A stretch of DNA of 64,000 bases from Elusimicrobiota bacterium (GCA_016212885.1 JACRDO010000133.1:82103-146102), one strand, 5' to 3'. Numbered from the stretch's first letter, positions 11,243 to 20,409 are shown. Notes: a model not told the origin generated them from the sequence alone. Numbers and translations: made by a program.

Positions 11243-12373
11243 TCAAAGCCAGCCCAGCTCCAGCAGCTTCCGGAGCAGCCCCGTGGCGACGAGGCCGTAG
11301 GCCTCCGCGTCCGGATGGGCGTAATCGTAGCGGATGCGGTAGTGCTCGTCCCCGCGTCCGGAGGCCAGGACCGGGCGCAGGTCCACGAACGGGATGCCGA
11401 GGCTCTTGAGAAGCGACTCGATTGTCCGCTCAGGCTCCGGCCATTGGTAGCCGTAATAGAGCTCGAACTGCACCGGGAATATCAGCACCAGGAGCCGGAT
11501 GCCGCGCTTGCGGCAAGCGTCCCGCATGAGCGCCAAGGGCGCGCGGACCGCCTTCCAGGACTTCAGGTCCAGCATCCAGGTCAAGGTATCCTTGACCAAG
11601 GACGGGTCGTACTTGTAGTCCCGCAGGTAAGCCTTCAGCGCATCCACGGTCTGCGGGTCCCCTGGGAACGCGGCGGCCAAGGCCGCATCGTCGGCGGGCT
11701 TGAGCGGCTTGGACACGGCCAAGCGCGGGCGCTTGGCGTTCTGGCGGCGCTGGAGGAAGTAGTTGAGGGAGTTGACCAGCTCGCTGCGGAAGAGCAAATC
11801 CCGAAGGGCGGCCATGAGCGGCCTGTTCGGGGGCGAGGTCTTCGACAGGGTCTGGACGTAGACGTCGTGCCCGATATGGTCGTTGCGGTAAAGGCCGACG
11901 ACTACGATGTCCGGCTTGAACTCGAAGCCCTTGGCCTTGAGGAAGCCCTCATAGTCCCAGGCGTCGTAGCCGCCCACCGCGGCGTTGAGGACCTCCCAGC
12001 CCCCCCCATCGAGGAGCCTTTGGAGCTGGACCGCGAGCGTGTCCTCGTCCTTGACCAGCGCGCCAAACACGACCGAGTCCCCAAGAAGAAGGATGCGCCG
12101 GGCCGCCCCCTTTTCCACGCGGGTCTCGGGCCCCCTCAGCCCCAAGGCGTTGATGCGGTGCTTGACGTGGTAGCCGAACGCCTTCGGCGAGGTCGTCACC
12201 CCGGGAGTGTTGAAATACGGCGGATGCGCGAGGCCGCTCGGGACAGCTGCCGGCGGGATGAGCGAGATGCGCCAACGCACCGCGAGCTCCAGAGCGGCCA
12301 GGACCGCGAGGCAGACGATCCCCTGGACCGCGAAGAGGAGGAGGAGCTTGGTTCTGTCGCTCAATCGGGCCAT
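11243..12373 (-). CDS. SGNH/GDSL-type hydrolase with N-terminal TM helix
   Basis: RRILLLGDSVVFGALVKDEDTLAVQLQRLLDGGGWEVLNAAVGGYDAWDYEGFL...DEHYRIRYDYAHPDAEAYGLVA; likely start MARLSDRTKLL. Confidence 0.78.
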   Translation of the reverse strand: MARLSDRTKLLLLFAVQGIVCLAVLAALELAVRWRISLIPPAAVPSGLAHPPYFNTPGVTTSPKAFGYHVKHRINALGLRGPETRVEKGAARRILLLGDSVVFGALVKDEDTLAVQLQRLLDGGGWEVLNAAVGGYDAWDYEGFLKAKGFEFKPDIVVVGLYRNDHIGHDVYVQTLSKTSPPNRPLMAALRDLLFRSELVNSLNYFLQRRQNAKRPRLAVSKPLKPADDAALAAAFPGDPQTVDALKAYLRDYKYDPSLVKDTLTWMLDLKSWKAVRAPLALMRDACRKRGIRLLVLIFPVQFELYYGYQWPEPERTIESLLKSLGIPFVDLRPVLASGRGDEHYRIRYDYAHPDAEAYGLVATGLLRKLLELGWL

Positions 12374-12487
12374 CGGGATGATATGGTAGCTAAATAGCCG
12401 CATACGTCATAGACGGCCTGCCGCGATATATTGCATTATTACTTCATCAAGTCCCTGCCAGAAAAACACTGCGGCTCAACCAAGGAC

Positions 12488-12503
12488 TGGCAACATCGTT
12501 GCT
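12488..12503 (+). promoter_or_regulatory. Candidate sigma-54 (-24/-12) promoter of nifJ
   Basis: ACTGGCAACATCGTTGCTG: GG (12489-12490), 10-nt spacer, GC (12501-12502); TGGCAA/TTGC elements; expected start ~12 nt before ATG 12526. Confidence 0.55.
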
Positions 12504-12525
12504 GATATTTGGCTAGGAGAAACCC

Positions 12526-15500
12526 ATGATTGAAAAGGAACCTATTGATGGAAATGAAGCCGTTGCGCGCTCCGCCTATGCCCTCAGCGAGGTCGTAGCG
12601 ATCTACCCGATCACGCCCGCCTCCAACATGGGAGAGTGGTGCGACGACTGGGCCGCCAAGGGCAAGAAGAACCTTTGGGGCACGGTCCCGCTCGTGACCG
12701 AGATGCAGAGCGAGGCGGGCGCCGCAGGCGCGGCCCACGGCGCGGTGTCGGTCGGCGCCCTGGGCGTCACCTTCACGGCCTCCCAAGGGCTCCTGCTCAA
12801 GATTCCCGTCATGTATAAGATTGCCGGCGAGCTGACCCCTTTCGTCCTCCACGTGGCCGCCCGCTCCGTGGCCACCCACGCCCTTTCCATCTTCGGGGAC
12901 CACTCGGACGTCATGTGCGCGCGCGGCGCCGGCTTCGCCCTGCTCGCCTCGGGCTCGGTCCAGGAGGCGCACGACCTGGCCGCCATCGCGCACCTGGCGA
13001 CGCTTCAGACGAGGGTGCCCTTCCTGCACTTCTTCGACGGGTTCCGCACCTCCCATGAAGTCCACAAGATCGAGCTGATCTCGGACCACGACTTCCGCGC
13101 CCTCATAGACGAGGAAGCCGTCCGCCAGCATCGCGCCCGCGCCCTGAACCCCGACAGGCCTACGCTCAAGGGCAGCGCGCAGAACCCGGACGTCTTTTTC
13201 CAGGCGCGCGAGGCCTGCAACCCCTGGTACGACGCCTGCGCCGAGAAGACCCAGGCCGTCATGGACCGCTTCGCCAAGCAGGCCGGCCGCGCCTACAAGC
13301 TCTTCGACTACGTCGGCAGCCCGGACGCCGAGCGCGTAGCCATCCTGATGGGTTCGGGCGTCGGAGCCGTAGAGGAAGCCGTCGAAGCCCTCAACGCCCG
13401 CGGAGAGAAGACAGGCCTGATCAAGGTGCGCCTCTACCGGCCCTTCTCAGCCGAAGCCTTCCTCAAGGCCCTGCCCAAGACCGTCAAGTCCATCGCGGTG
13501 CTCGACCGCTGCAAGGAGCCCGGCGCCGCCGGCGAGCCGCTCTTCGTGGACGTCGCCTCCGTCCTCCAGGAAGCGTGGGCGGGCGGGTCCGCGCCGTGGC
13601 AGAAGATGCCGCGCGTCATCAACGGCAGATACGGCCTCTCCTGCAAGGAGTTCTCCCCCGCGATGGCGGCCGCCGTGTTCGCGGAGCTCAAAAAGGACAA
13701 ACCAAAAACGCGCTTCACGGTCGGGATCAACGACGACGTGACGAAGCTCTCGCTCGACTACGACCCGTCCTTCTCGACCGAGGACGAGAAGACCACCCGC
13801 GCCGTCTTCTTCGGCCTCGGGGCCGACGGGACCGTCGGCGCCAACAAGAACTCCATCAAGATCATCGCCGACGAGACGGACATGCACGCCCAGGGCTACT
13901 TCGTCTACGACTCGAAGAAGTCCGGCTCCATGACCATCTCGCACCTGCGCTTCGGCCCCAAACCGATCCGCTCGACCTACCTCGTGCGGCAGGCCCAATT
14001 CGTGGCCTGCCACTCCGAGCCCCTGATGGACCGGGTGGACGTGCTCGGCTTGGCCGCCCCGGGGTCCACGTTCCTGCTCAACACCTCCTACCCGGACCAG
14101 GCCTTCGACCGCCTCCCGATCGAGGCCCAGCAGGCCATCATCGACAAGAAGCTCAAGTTCTACGCCATCAACGCCTACAAGGTTGCCGAGGAAGCGGGCC
14201 TGGGGCCGCGCATCAACACCGTGATGCAGGTCTGCTTCTTCGAGATCACGAAGCTCCTGCCCGGCTACATCGCCCTCATCAAGACCGCCATCCAGAAGAC
14301 CTACGGCGGCAAGAGCCGGAAAATCGTGGACATGAACTTCAAGGCCGTGGACAACTCCCTCGCGAACCTGCGCGAGGTCAAGGTGCCGGCCCAGCCGACC
14401 ACGGCCCGCAAGCGCGTAGTGGAGCTGCCCAAGGAGGCGCCGGAGTTCGTAAAGAAGCTCACCCAGGCCATCATGATCGGCAAGGGCGACGACCTGCCGG
14501 TCAGCGCCATGCCGGCGGACGGAACCTTCCCGACGGCCACGACGCAGTGGGAGAAGCGCGCCATCGCGCTCGACGTCCCGGCCTGGGACCCCTCCACCTG
14601 CATCCAGTGCGCCAAGTGCTCCTTCGTATGCCCGCACGCGGCCATCCGGGCCAAGGCCTATCCCGCGGACTCCATCAAGGGCGCCCCGCCGGAGTTCAAG
14701 AGCGTGGACTTCCGCGCCCGCGACTTCGGCCCGGGCGCCAAGTACACCGTCCAGGTCGCGGCCGAGGACTGCACGGGCTGCGGCATCTGCGTGCAGGCCT
14801 GCCCGGCCAAGAACAAGAAGGACCCGAAGCTCAAGGCGATCGACATGACGCCCTTCACCGACGAGCTTCGCCGGCGCGAGAAGACGAACTTCGACTTCTT
14901 CCTCGGCCTGCCGGACGGAGACCGCGCCAAGATCGACCCCTTCACGGTGAAGAACTCTCAGCTCTGCCGCCCGCTCTTCGAGTTCTCGGGCGCCTGCGCG
15001 GCCTGCGGCGAGACGCCGTACCTGAAGCTGGCCACGCAGCTCTTCGGGGACCGCATGATCGTGGCGAACGCCACGGGCTGCTCCTCCATCTACGGGGGCA
15101 ACCTGCCCACGACGCCCTACGCCCAGGACAAGGAGGGCCGCGGGCCGGCCTGGTCGAACTCCCTCTTCGAGGACAACGCGGAGTTCGGCATGGGCTTCCG
15201 CCTGGCCTTGGACGCCCAGCGCGATAGGGCCGCGGTCCTGCTGAGGAAGCTCTCCTCGAAGCTCGGGCCGCTCGCAGAGGAGCTCCTCAACGCGGCCCAG
15301 AAGGACGAGGCCGCCGTCGCGGCCCAGCGCGACCGGGTGGCGGAGCTGCGCAAGAAGCTCGCCGGCTCCTCGGACGCCGACTCCAAGAACCTCCTCAGCC
15401 TCGCGGACTCCCTCGTCCGCAAGAGCGTGTGGGTCGTGGGCGGCGACGGCTGGGCCTACGACATCGGCTACGGCGGCTTAGACCACGTCCTGCGCTCGGG

Positions 15501-16119
15501 GGCGAACGTGAAGCTGCTCGTCCTCGACACCGAGGTCTACTCCAACACGGGCGGCCAGCAGTCCAAGGCCACCCCGCGCGGCGCCGTGGCGCGGTTCGCC
15601 GCGGCCGGCAAGCGCAAAGCGCGCAAGGACTTCGCGATGCTCGCCGCGAGCTACGGCAACGTGTACATGGCCCGCGTCGCCTTCGGCGCGAGCGACGCGC
15701 AGACGGTGAAGGCCTTCAAGGAGGCCGAGGCCTTCGAGGGCCCGGCGCTCATCATCGCCTACAGCCACTGCATCGCGCACGGCATCCCCATGTCCAAGGG
15801 CCTCGAGCAGCAAAAGCTCGCCGTGGACAGCGGCCACTGGCCGCTCTTCCGCTACAACCCGGCCCGGATCAAGGAAGGCAAGAATCCCCTGGAGCTGGAT
15901 TCCAAGGCCCCCAAGATCCCCCTGCAGGACTACATCTACCGGGAGACCCGCTACAAGATGCTCACGCTCAGCCATCCCGAGGACGCCAAGCGCCTGCTGG
16001 CCGAGGCGCAGGCGGAGGTCAACGAGAAGTGGCGGCTCATCGAGCACCTCTCCAAGCTGGACTACTCCGCGAGCGGGGCGCAGGCCAAGCCTTCGGAGCC
16101 CGCGGCTTCGGCGGCGTAG
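12526..16119 (+). CDS. nifJ: Pyruvate:ferredoxin (flavodoxin) oxidoreductase
   Basis: 1197 aa; IYPITPASNMGEW, two 4Fe-4S motifs (CIQCAKCSFVCP, CTGCGICVQACP), TPP domain GGDGWAYDIGYGGLDHVLRSG...LDTEVYSNTGGQQSKATPRGAVA. Confidence 0.97.
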   Translation: MIEKEPIDGNEAVARSAYALSEVVAIYPITPASNMGEWCDDWAAKGKKNLWGTVPLVTEMQSEAGAAGAAHGAVSVGALGVTFTASQGLLLKIPVMYKIAGELTPFVLHVAARSVATHALSIFGDHSDVMCARGAGFALLASGSVQEAHDLAAIAHLATLQTRVPFLHFFDGFRTSHEVHKIELISDHDFRALIDEEAVRQHRARALNPDRPTLKGSAQNPDVFFQAREACNPWYDACAEKTQAVMDRFAKQAGRAYKLFDYVGSPDAERVAILMGSGVGAVEEAVEALNARGEKTGLIKVRLYRPFSAEAFLKALPKTVKSIAVLDRCKEPGAAGEPLFVDVASVLQEAWAGGSAPWQKMPRVINGRYGLSCKEFSPAMAAAVFAELKKDKPKTRFTVGINDDVTKLSLDYDPSFSTEDEKTTRAVFFGLGADGTVGANKNSIKIIADETDMHAQGYFVYDSKKSGSMTISHLRFGPKPIRSTYLVRQAQFVACHSEPLMDRVDVLGLAAPGSTFLLNTSYPDQAFDRLPIEAQQAIIDKKLKFYAINAYKVAEEAGLGPRINTVMQVCFFEITKLLPGYIALIKTAIQKTYGGKSRKIVDMNFKAVDNSLANLREVKVPAQPTTARKRVVELPKEAPEFVKKLTQAIMIGKGDDLPVSAMPADGTFPTATTQWEKRAIALDVPAWDPSTCIQCAKCSFVCPHAAIRAKAYPADSIKGAPPEFKSVDFRARDFGPGAKYTVQVAAEDCTGCGICVQACPAKNKKDPKLKAIDMTPFTDELRRREKTNFDFFLGLPDGDRAKIDPFTVKNSQLCRPLFEFSGACAACGETPYLKLATQLFGDRMIVANATGCSSIYGGNLPTTPYAQDKEGRGPAWSNSLFEDNAEFGMGFRLALDAQRDRAAVLLRKLSSKLGPLAEELLNAAQKDEAAVAAQRDRVAELRKKLAGSSDADSKNLLSLADSLVRKSVWVVGGDGWAYDIGYGGLDHVLRSGANVKLLVLDTEVYSNTGGQQSKATPRGAVARFAAAGKRKARKDFAMLAASYGNVYMARVAFGASDAQTVKAFKEAEAFEGPALIIAYSHCIAHGIPMSKGLEQQKLAVDSGHWPLFRYNPARIKEGKNPLELDSKAPKIPLQDYIYRETRYKMLTLSHPEDAKRLLAEAQAEVNEKWRLIEHLSKLDYSASGAQAKPSEPAASAA

Positions 16120-16314
16120 CGGACTGCCGAGAACCTGGGCGGCGGGGTTTGGGAGTTGAAGTTTGATGTGGGACCCGGCTTCAGGATCTATTGCGGCAGA
16201 GTCGGCAAATCCATTGTCATTCTGCTTCTTGCCGGACACAAGAAGGGACAGCATAGCGATATCGAGGCCGCTCGTGAGTGTTGGGCAGATTACTTGAGGA
16301 GAACGCGAGAATGA
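16120..16314 (+). pseudogene. 5'-truncated RelE/HigB-like toxin (C-terminal ~60 aa)
   Basis: Reading frame directly after the nifJ TAG: RTAENLGGGVWELKFDVGPGFRIYCGRVGKSIVILLLAGHKKGQHSDIEAARECWADYLRRTRE*; typical C-terminal half of phage-derived/RelE-type toxins; ATGA overlap with the antitoxin; no plausible start. Confidence 0.7.
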
Positions 16315-16601
16315 AACCAGCCATCAGCTATCATGACGATCTGCTCCGCCGGCTCAAGGATCCTAAATATGCCGTCGGTTATCTGAACGCTTGCCTCGAT
16401 GATCCGGACGAGGGGGCTTTCTTGCTTGCCGTCCGCGACGTGGCTCAAGTCCATGGAGGGCTTCGTCAACTTGCCAAAAAGGCTGGTCTTAACAGAGAAC
16501 ACCTATTTAGAATGCTGTCAAAGACCGGCAACCCCCGGCTCCACAGCTTGCGGCAGCTCATCGAAGCCCTGGGGTTTAAATTGATCCTCAAGCCGGCGTA
16601 A
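16311..16601 (+). CDS. HigA-like antitoxin / addiction-module antidote protein
   Basis: MKPAISYHDDLLRRLKDPKYAVGYLNACLDDPDEGAFLLAVRDVAQVHGGLRQLAKKAGLNREHLFRMLSKTGNPRLHSLRQLIEALGFKLILKPA. Confidence 0.85.
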   Translation: MKPAISYHDDLLRRLKDPKYAVGYLNACLDDPDEGAFLLAVRDVAQVHGGLRQLAKKAGLNREHLFRMLSKTGNPRLHSLRQLIEALGFKLILKPA

Positions 16602-16713
16602 CGGTGCGTCTGACACTCAACCGCTCGCGCCCGCTTCTTCCGCCGGCATCCTTCTCTTCAGCGCCTTGCTCGCCGGCCTCGCGACGCAGGCCGCACTGGA
16701 TTTTTTTCAATAG

Positions 16714-16736
16714 ATGTGCTACATTATGTAGTACAT
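16714..16736. promoter_or_regulatory. Operator-like inverted repeat
   Basis: ATGTGCTACAT-T-ATGTAGTACAT: 11-bp arms, one mismatch, 1-bp centre, abutting the ATG of the RHH gene. Confidence 0.7.
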
Positions 16737-16949
16737 ATGGCCCAAAAGCGCCGCGTGCTCTCCATCCGCACGGATTCAGGCTCCCTAAAGATTCCGGCCC
16801 GCCTCACCTCGGCGGAATGGTCCCGGTTCCAGGAGCTCGCCCGGCAGGAGGGCCGCTCCGTTACCGGGCAAATCTCCTGGCTCCTGCGTCAGCATCTGGT
16901 CGCGCGGGCCCCTGTGACGACACCCGGGAGACCCCGAAGACGTAGTTGA
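16737..16949 (+). CDS. Ribbon-helix-helix (CopG-like) DNA-binding protein, antitoxin-like
   Basis: MAQKRRVLSIRTDSGSLKIPARLTSAEWSRFQELARQEGRSVTGQISWLLRQHLVARAPV...; preceded by palindromic operator. Confidence 0.6.
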   Translation: MAQKRRVLSIRTDSGSLKIPARLTSAEWSRFQELARQEGRSVTGQISWLLRQHLVARAPVTTPGRPRRRS

Positions 16950-17409
16950 GCAGGCTGAAAGGCATCAGAGGCGAGAGCCGCGTGAGCCCCACGATGCGCC
17001 AGCCCTCCGCCGCCACGGCCTCCTGGATGGCTTCGAAAGGCTCGTAGCGCTCCAGCTTCCGCGTGACCAAGCCGCGGATCAGATGCCGGCCCACGAGGAA
17101 CGCGGCCGCGGCGCCCAGGACGCAGCCGGTGGAGGCGTAGAGGAAGCCCCGCCGCACCCCGAAGATCAGCCCGCCGGCGATTCCCACCACGCTGCCCGGG
17201 AGCATGAGCACGCAGGCGCCCACGTAGAGGCCGATGTAGGCCAGGGGCGCCCACGGGCCCATCTCGCGCACATCCAGCAGCAGGGTCTTCAGCAGGTCCT
17301 TGAGGCCAAGCCGCCAGCCAAGCCCCAGCAGGACCACGACGAGCAGGATCAGAAGGGCTTCCCTCGCCAAGGACGGCGATCGGCGGGGCTTCGGCTGGGG
17401 AAGTTTCAC
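16861..17409 (-). CDS. TVP38/TMEM64 (DedA-like) family membrane protein, apparently C-terminally truncated
   Basis: GPWAPLAYIGLYVGACVLMLPGSVVGIAGGLIFGVRRGFLYASTGCVLGAAAAFLVGRHLIRG...RLSPLMPFSLLNYVFGVSRVS then unrelated residues where the frame runs antisense to the RHH gene; GTG start at 17409. Confidence 0.75.
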   Translation of the reverse strand: MKLPQPKPRRSPSLAREALLILLVVVLLGLGWRLGLKDLLKTLLLDVREMGPWAPLAYIGLYVGACVLMLPGSVVGIAGGLIFGVRRGFLYASTGCVLGAAAAFLVGRHLIRGLVTRKLERYEPFEAIQEAVAAEGWRIVGLTRLSPLMPFSLLNYVFGVSRVSSQGPARPDADAGARRFAR

Positions 17410-18488
17410 GGACTGATCTTTCCGAGGATCCTGGCGCCTTTCGCCCCGGTCGCGGCTGGGCAATGGTTCGCTTTGCCGCGCAGCGCGAGCGCGGCCAGCA
17501 GGGCGATCATGGCCGGCTCCTTGGCCAGGACAGGGATGCCGTAGTCCGCGCTGGTGCGCACAGGCAGAGGACGGAGGAGCCGTTCCAGATTTCCCACGAG
17601 CGCCAAATTCAGCGCCCCGCCGCCGCTTAAGACCAGCTCGGAGACCTTCGCGCAAGGGAAGATGAAGCGCCAGCAGGCGTCCGCGATGCCGAGCGCGGTC
17701 AATAGGGTCAGGGTCGCCACCACATCCTCGGGCCGGAAGCGGCCCAACGGGAAATGCTTGCGGAGATACGCTTCGCCGAAGGAGCTTCTGTCCAGGCTTT
17801 TGGGCGGAGGCCTCCGGAAGAACGGGGCCCCAAGCAGGCGGAGGGCGAGAGCCTCGTCCGCCTTGCCCCTGCGCGCGATGCGCCCGTCGCGGTCGAACGG
17901 AAGCCGCCCGCGGCTCATGCGGCGCACGGCGAGATCCATTAGGCAGTTCCCCGGGCCCGTGTCGAAGCCGAATGTCCGGATTCCCCGGCCCACGAGCGCC
18001 GCGTTGCCGATGCCGCCGATGTTCTGCAGGACGCGCGGTCGGCCGCCCCCGAACACGTATTCGTCGAAGAACGGGACCAGCGGCGCGCCTTCTCCTCCCG
18101 CGGCCATGTCGCGGGGCCTGAAGTCCGAGACGACAGGAATCCCGAGCGCCTCGGCCAGGAAAGACGGCTCCCCGATCTGCAGGGTCGAAGGGATGCGGGA
18201 GGAGGGAAGATGGACCACGGTCTGGCCGTGCGAGCCGGCCACGGCCGGGGCGCGCTTGCCGCGCAGGAAACGCGCGGCCGCTGAAGCGAAGACCCGCCCC
18301 AGCTCGAAATCCAGCTCCGAGAGCTCGGCTGGAGTCATGGAGGGAGCGCGGAGGATGCGGGAGTTGAGCTTCGGCGGGTAGGGGACGGTCGCATGGGCCA
18401 AAACCCGGAGGGATTTGCCGCGCAGGTCGACCAGAGCGAGGCTCACCCCATCGGCCGAAGTCCCGGACATCAGGCCCAAGGCCAGCAT
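17406..18488 (-). CDS. anmK: Anhydro-N-acetylmuramic acid kinase
   Basis: MLALGLMSGTSADGVSLALVDL...GSHGQTVVHLP...LQIGEPSFLAEALGIPVVSDFRPRDMAAGGEGAPLVPFFD...LQNIGGIGN...FDTGPGNCLMD...LSGGGALNLALV. Confidence 0.95.
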   Translation of the reverse strand: MLALGLMSGTSADGVSLALVDLRGKSLRVLAHATVPYPPKLNSRILRAPSMTPAELSELDFELGRVFASAAARFLRGKRAPAVAGSHGQTVVHLPSSRIPSTLQIGEPSFLAEALGIPVVSDFRPRDMAAGGEGAPLVPFFDEYVFGGGRPRVLQNIGGIGNAALVGRGIRTFGFDTGPGNCLMDLAVRRMSRGRLPFDRDGRIARRGKADEALALRLLGAPFFRRPPPKSLDRSSFGEAYLRKHFPLGRFRPEDVVATLTLLTALGIADACWRFIFPCAKVSELVLSGGGALNLALVGNLERLLRPLPVRTSADYGIPVLAKEPAMIALLAALALRGKANHCPAATGAKGARILGKISP

Positions 18489-19498
18489 CAGCGGGTGCGT
18501 TGGGGCGCCATGACCCGGCCGAGGAGAGCGAAGGACCGGTCGAGCCGCGCCGCGGTGTCGAAATGCCCGCCAGCATGCTCTTCGAACACGTGCCGAACGC
18601 CCAGCGCCTTGAGCCGTCGCGAGAGGGCCCTTGCGCCCAGGTGGAGGAAGAACTCGTCCTTGAGGCCGCAGTCGAAGTAGAGGGTCTTGAGCTTGCGCAG
18701 CTTCGCCCTGCAGCGCGGCGCGAGCTCGACGGGGTCGTTCTCCTTCCACCTGCGCCAGACCTCGGGCTTCAGCTCGCCGGTCCACTCGTCGAAGGGCAGG
18801 TCGAAGCCCAGCGCGCTCTTCGGGTTCGGGGAGTAGCAGGCGGCCATGGCCGCGCAGTTGACGAGTTCGTGAGGGAAGGCGTCCTTCGCGCGCGCCTTGC
18901 GGAACTCGCGAAGGAAGTTCTCGAAGCTTCCGCCGTATCTGGAGAGGGCGCAGACGCACCTGGCGAAATCCCTCCCGTAGCCGACCTCGAAGAGCAGGTC
19001 CGCGCTGTGGCAGGCGATGTGAGGGAAGACCTCCGAGCGGCGCATCGCGAGCCTCAGGGCCCCATAGCCGCCGCTGGATTTGCCCGCAGCTGCCCGGGCC
19101 TTGGGCCCCGCGGTCCGGTAGCGCGAGTCGATGTAGGGCGCGAGCTCGACGCAGAGATGCTCTTCATAGCGCCCGGTCCCGATCGAATCCATGTACTGGC
19201 TTCCCCCGTAGAGCGTGAAGCAGTCCGGGATCACGAGGAGCATCTCAGGAGCCTTCCTCTGCTCGATCAGCCGGTCCAGCCTCTCGATGGGGTTCTCCTT
19301 CCACGGGTGCGTCTGGGCCGCGCTGCGGCCGGTGCTCCCGAAGCCCGGCAGATAGAAGATCACGGGATAGCGGCGCGAGAGCTCCTTTGGGTAGGAAGGC
19401 GGCAGGTAGACCGGCACCTCGCGGCGCCGCGGGTCCCCCAGGGGATTGTCCTTCAGGACCACGCTGCCGACCGTCTCGATCACGACCTGGCCCTTCAT
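18488..19498 (-). CDS. Esterase-family (alpha/beta hydrolase) protein
   Basis: VPVYLPPSYPKELSRRYPVIFYLPGFGSTGRS...LLVIPDCFTLYGGSQYMDSIGTGRYEEHLCVELAPYIDSRYRT...AGKSSGGYGALRLAMRR. Confidence 0.85.
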   Translation of the reverse strand: MKGQVVIETVGSVVLKDNPLGDPRRREVPVYLPPSYPKELSRRYPVIFYLPGFGSTGRSAAQTHPWKENPIERLDRLIEQRKAPEMLLVIPDCFTLYGGSQYMDSIGTGRYEEHLCVELAPYIDSRYRTAGPKARAAAGKSSGGYGALRLAMRRSEVFPHIACHSADLLFEVGYGRDFARCVCALSRYGGSFENFLREFRKARAKDAFPHELVNCAAMAACYSPNPKSALGFDLPFDEWTGELKPEVWRRWKENDPVELAPRCRAKLRKLKTLYFDCGLKDEFFLHLGARALSRRLKALGVRHVFEEHAGGHFDTAARLDRSFALLGRVMAPQRTR

Positions 19499-20409
19499 TC
19501 TAGCGCTCCGACCGCCAGCGCCCTCCTCAGCCAGCCGCCCGAGGCGCGCAGGCGCTCGCGCGCCTCGCTCGCGCCGAGCCCCAAGCGGGCCATCACCACG
19601 GCGGTCTTCACGCTGCTTCCGGCTTCGTCGAAGAGCCTGCGGCCGCGGGCCGGCCCGACGCGGCCGAGCTCGCAGACCATGCGGACGGCGCGCTGGCGCA
19701 GCTTGTAGGAGGTCGGCCGCAGGTCCACCATCCAGTTCCGGTAGGCCTTGCCGATCCGGATCATGGCGGCGGTCGTCAAAGTGTTCAGGACGAGCTTCGC
19801 GGCGGTCCCCGATTTCATCCGCGTGGAGCCGCACAGCACCTCGGGCCCGATCTGCGGGGCGATGACGATCTCCGCTTCCGGGGCCTTGGCGCGGAAGTTC
19901 GAGGTCACGAGGATGGTCCGGCAGCCGAGACGGCGCGCCTGCGCGAGCGCCCCCCGGACGAAAGGCGTGATACCGCTGGCCGCGATGCCCACGACCGCGT
20001 CGCCTTTCCTCGCGGCCTTGGCCAGGCGCCGCGCGCCGTCCCTCGGGTCGTCTTCGGCTCCCTCGCGCGCCCGGAACACGGAGGAGCGGCCGCCCGCCAT
20101 GAGCGCGCGCACCTGGGAGGGCGTGGTCCCGAAGGTCGGCGGGCACTCCGCGGCTTCCATCACGCCGAGCCGCCCGCTCGTCCCCGCCCCCGCGAAGACC
20201 ACCCGTCCGCCGTTCTCCAAAGCCTCGGCCAGTATCTCCACGGCCTGGACGATCTTCCTCCTTTGCGCGGCGACCGCCGCCGGAACCTTCGCGTCCTCGG
20301 CGTTGATGATGCGGACGATCTCCTCCACGGATTTGGCGTCCAGGCCGCGGGAGGCGGGGTTGGGCTGCTCGGTCGGCAGGCGGCGGTAGAAGCGGGAGCT
20401 GTACGGCAT
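19495..20409 (-). CDS. murQ: N-acetylmuramic acid 6-phosphate etherase
   Basis: EQPNPASRGLDAKSVEEIVRIINAEDAKVPAAVAAQ...GGRVVFAGAGTSGRLGVMEAAECPPTFGT...GEVLCGSTRMKSGTAAKLVLNTLTTAAMIRIGKAYRNWMVDLRPTSYKL. Confidence 0.95.
   Translation of the reverse strand: MPYSSRFYRRLPTEQPNPASRGLDAKSVEEIVRIINAEDAKVPAAVAAQRRKIVQAVEILAEALENGGRVVFAGAGTSGRLGVMEAAECPPTFGTTPSQVRALMAGGRSSVFRAREGAEDDPRDGARRLAKAARKGDAVVGIAASGITPFVRGALAQARRLGCRTILVTSNFRAKAPEAEIVIAPQIGPEVLCGSTRMKSGTAAKLVLNTLTTAAMIRIGKAYRNWMVDLRPTSYKLRQRAVRMVCELGRVGPARGRRLFDEAGSSVKTAVVMARLGLGASEARERLRASGGWLRRALAVGALE

Noticed and set aside
13447-15227. Long ORFs 13447-14637(-) and 13575-15227(+) inside nifJ
   Set aside because: Alternative frames of a highly conserved enzyme; low-complexity RGP-rich translations
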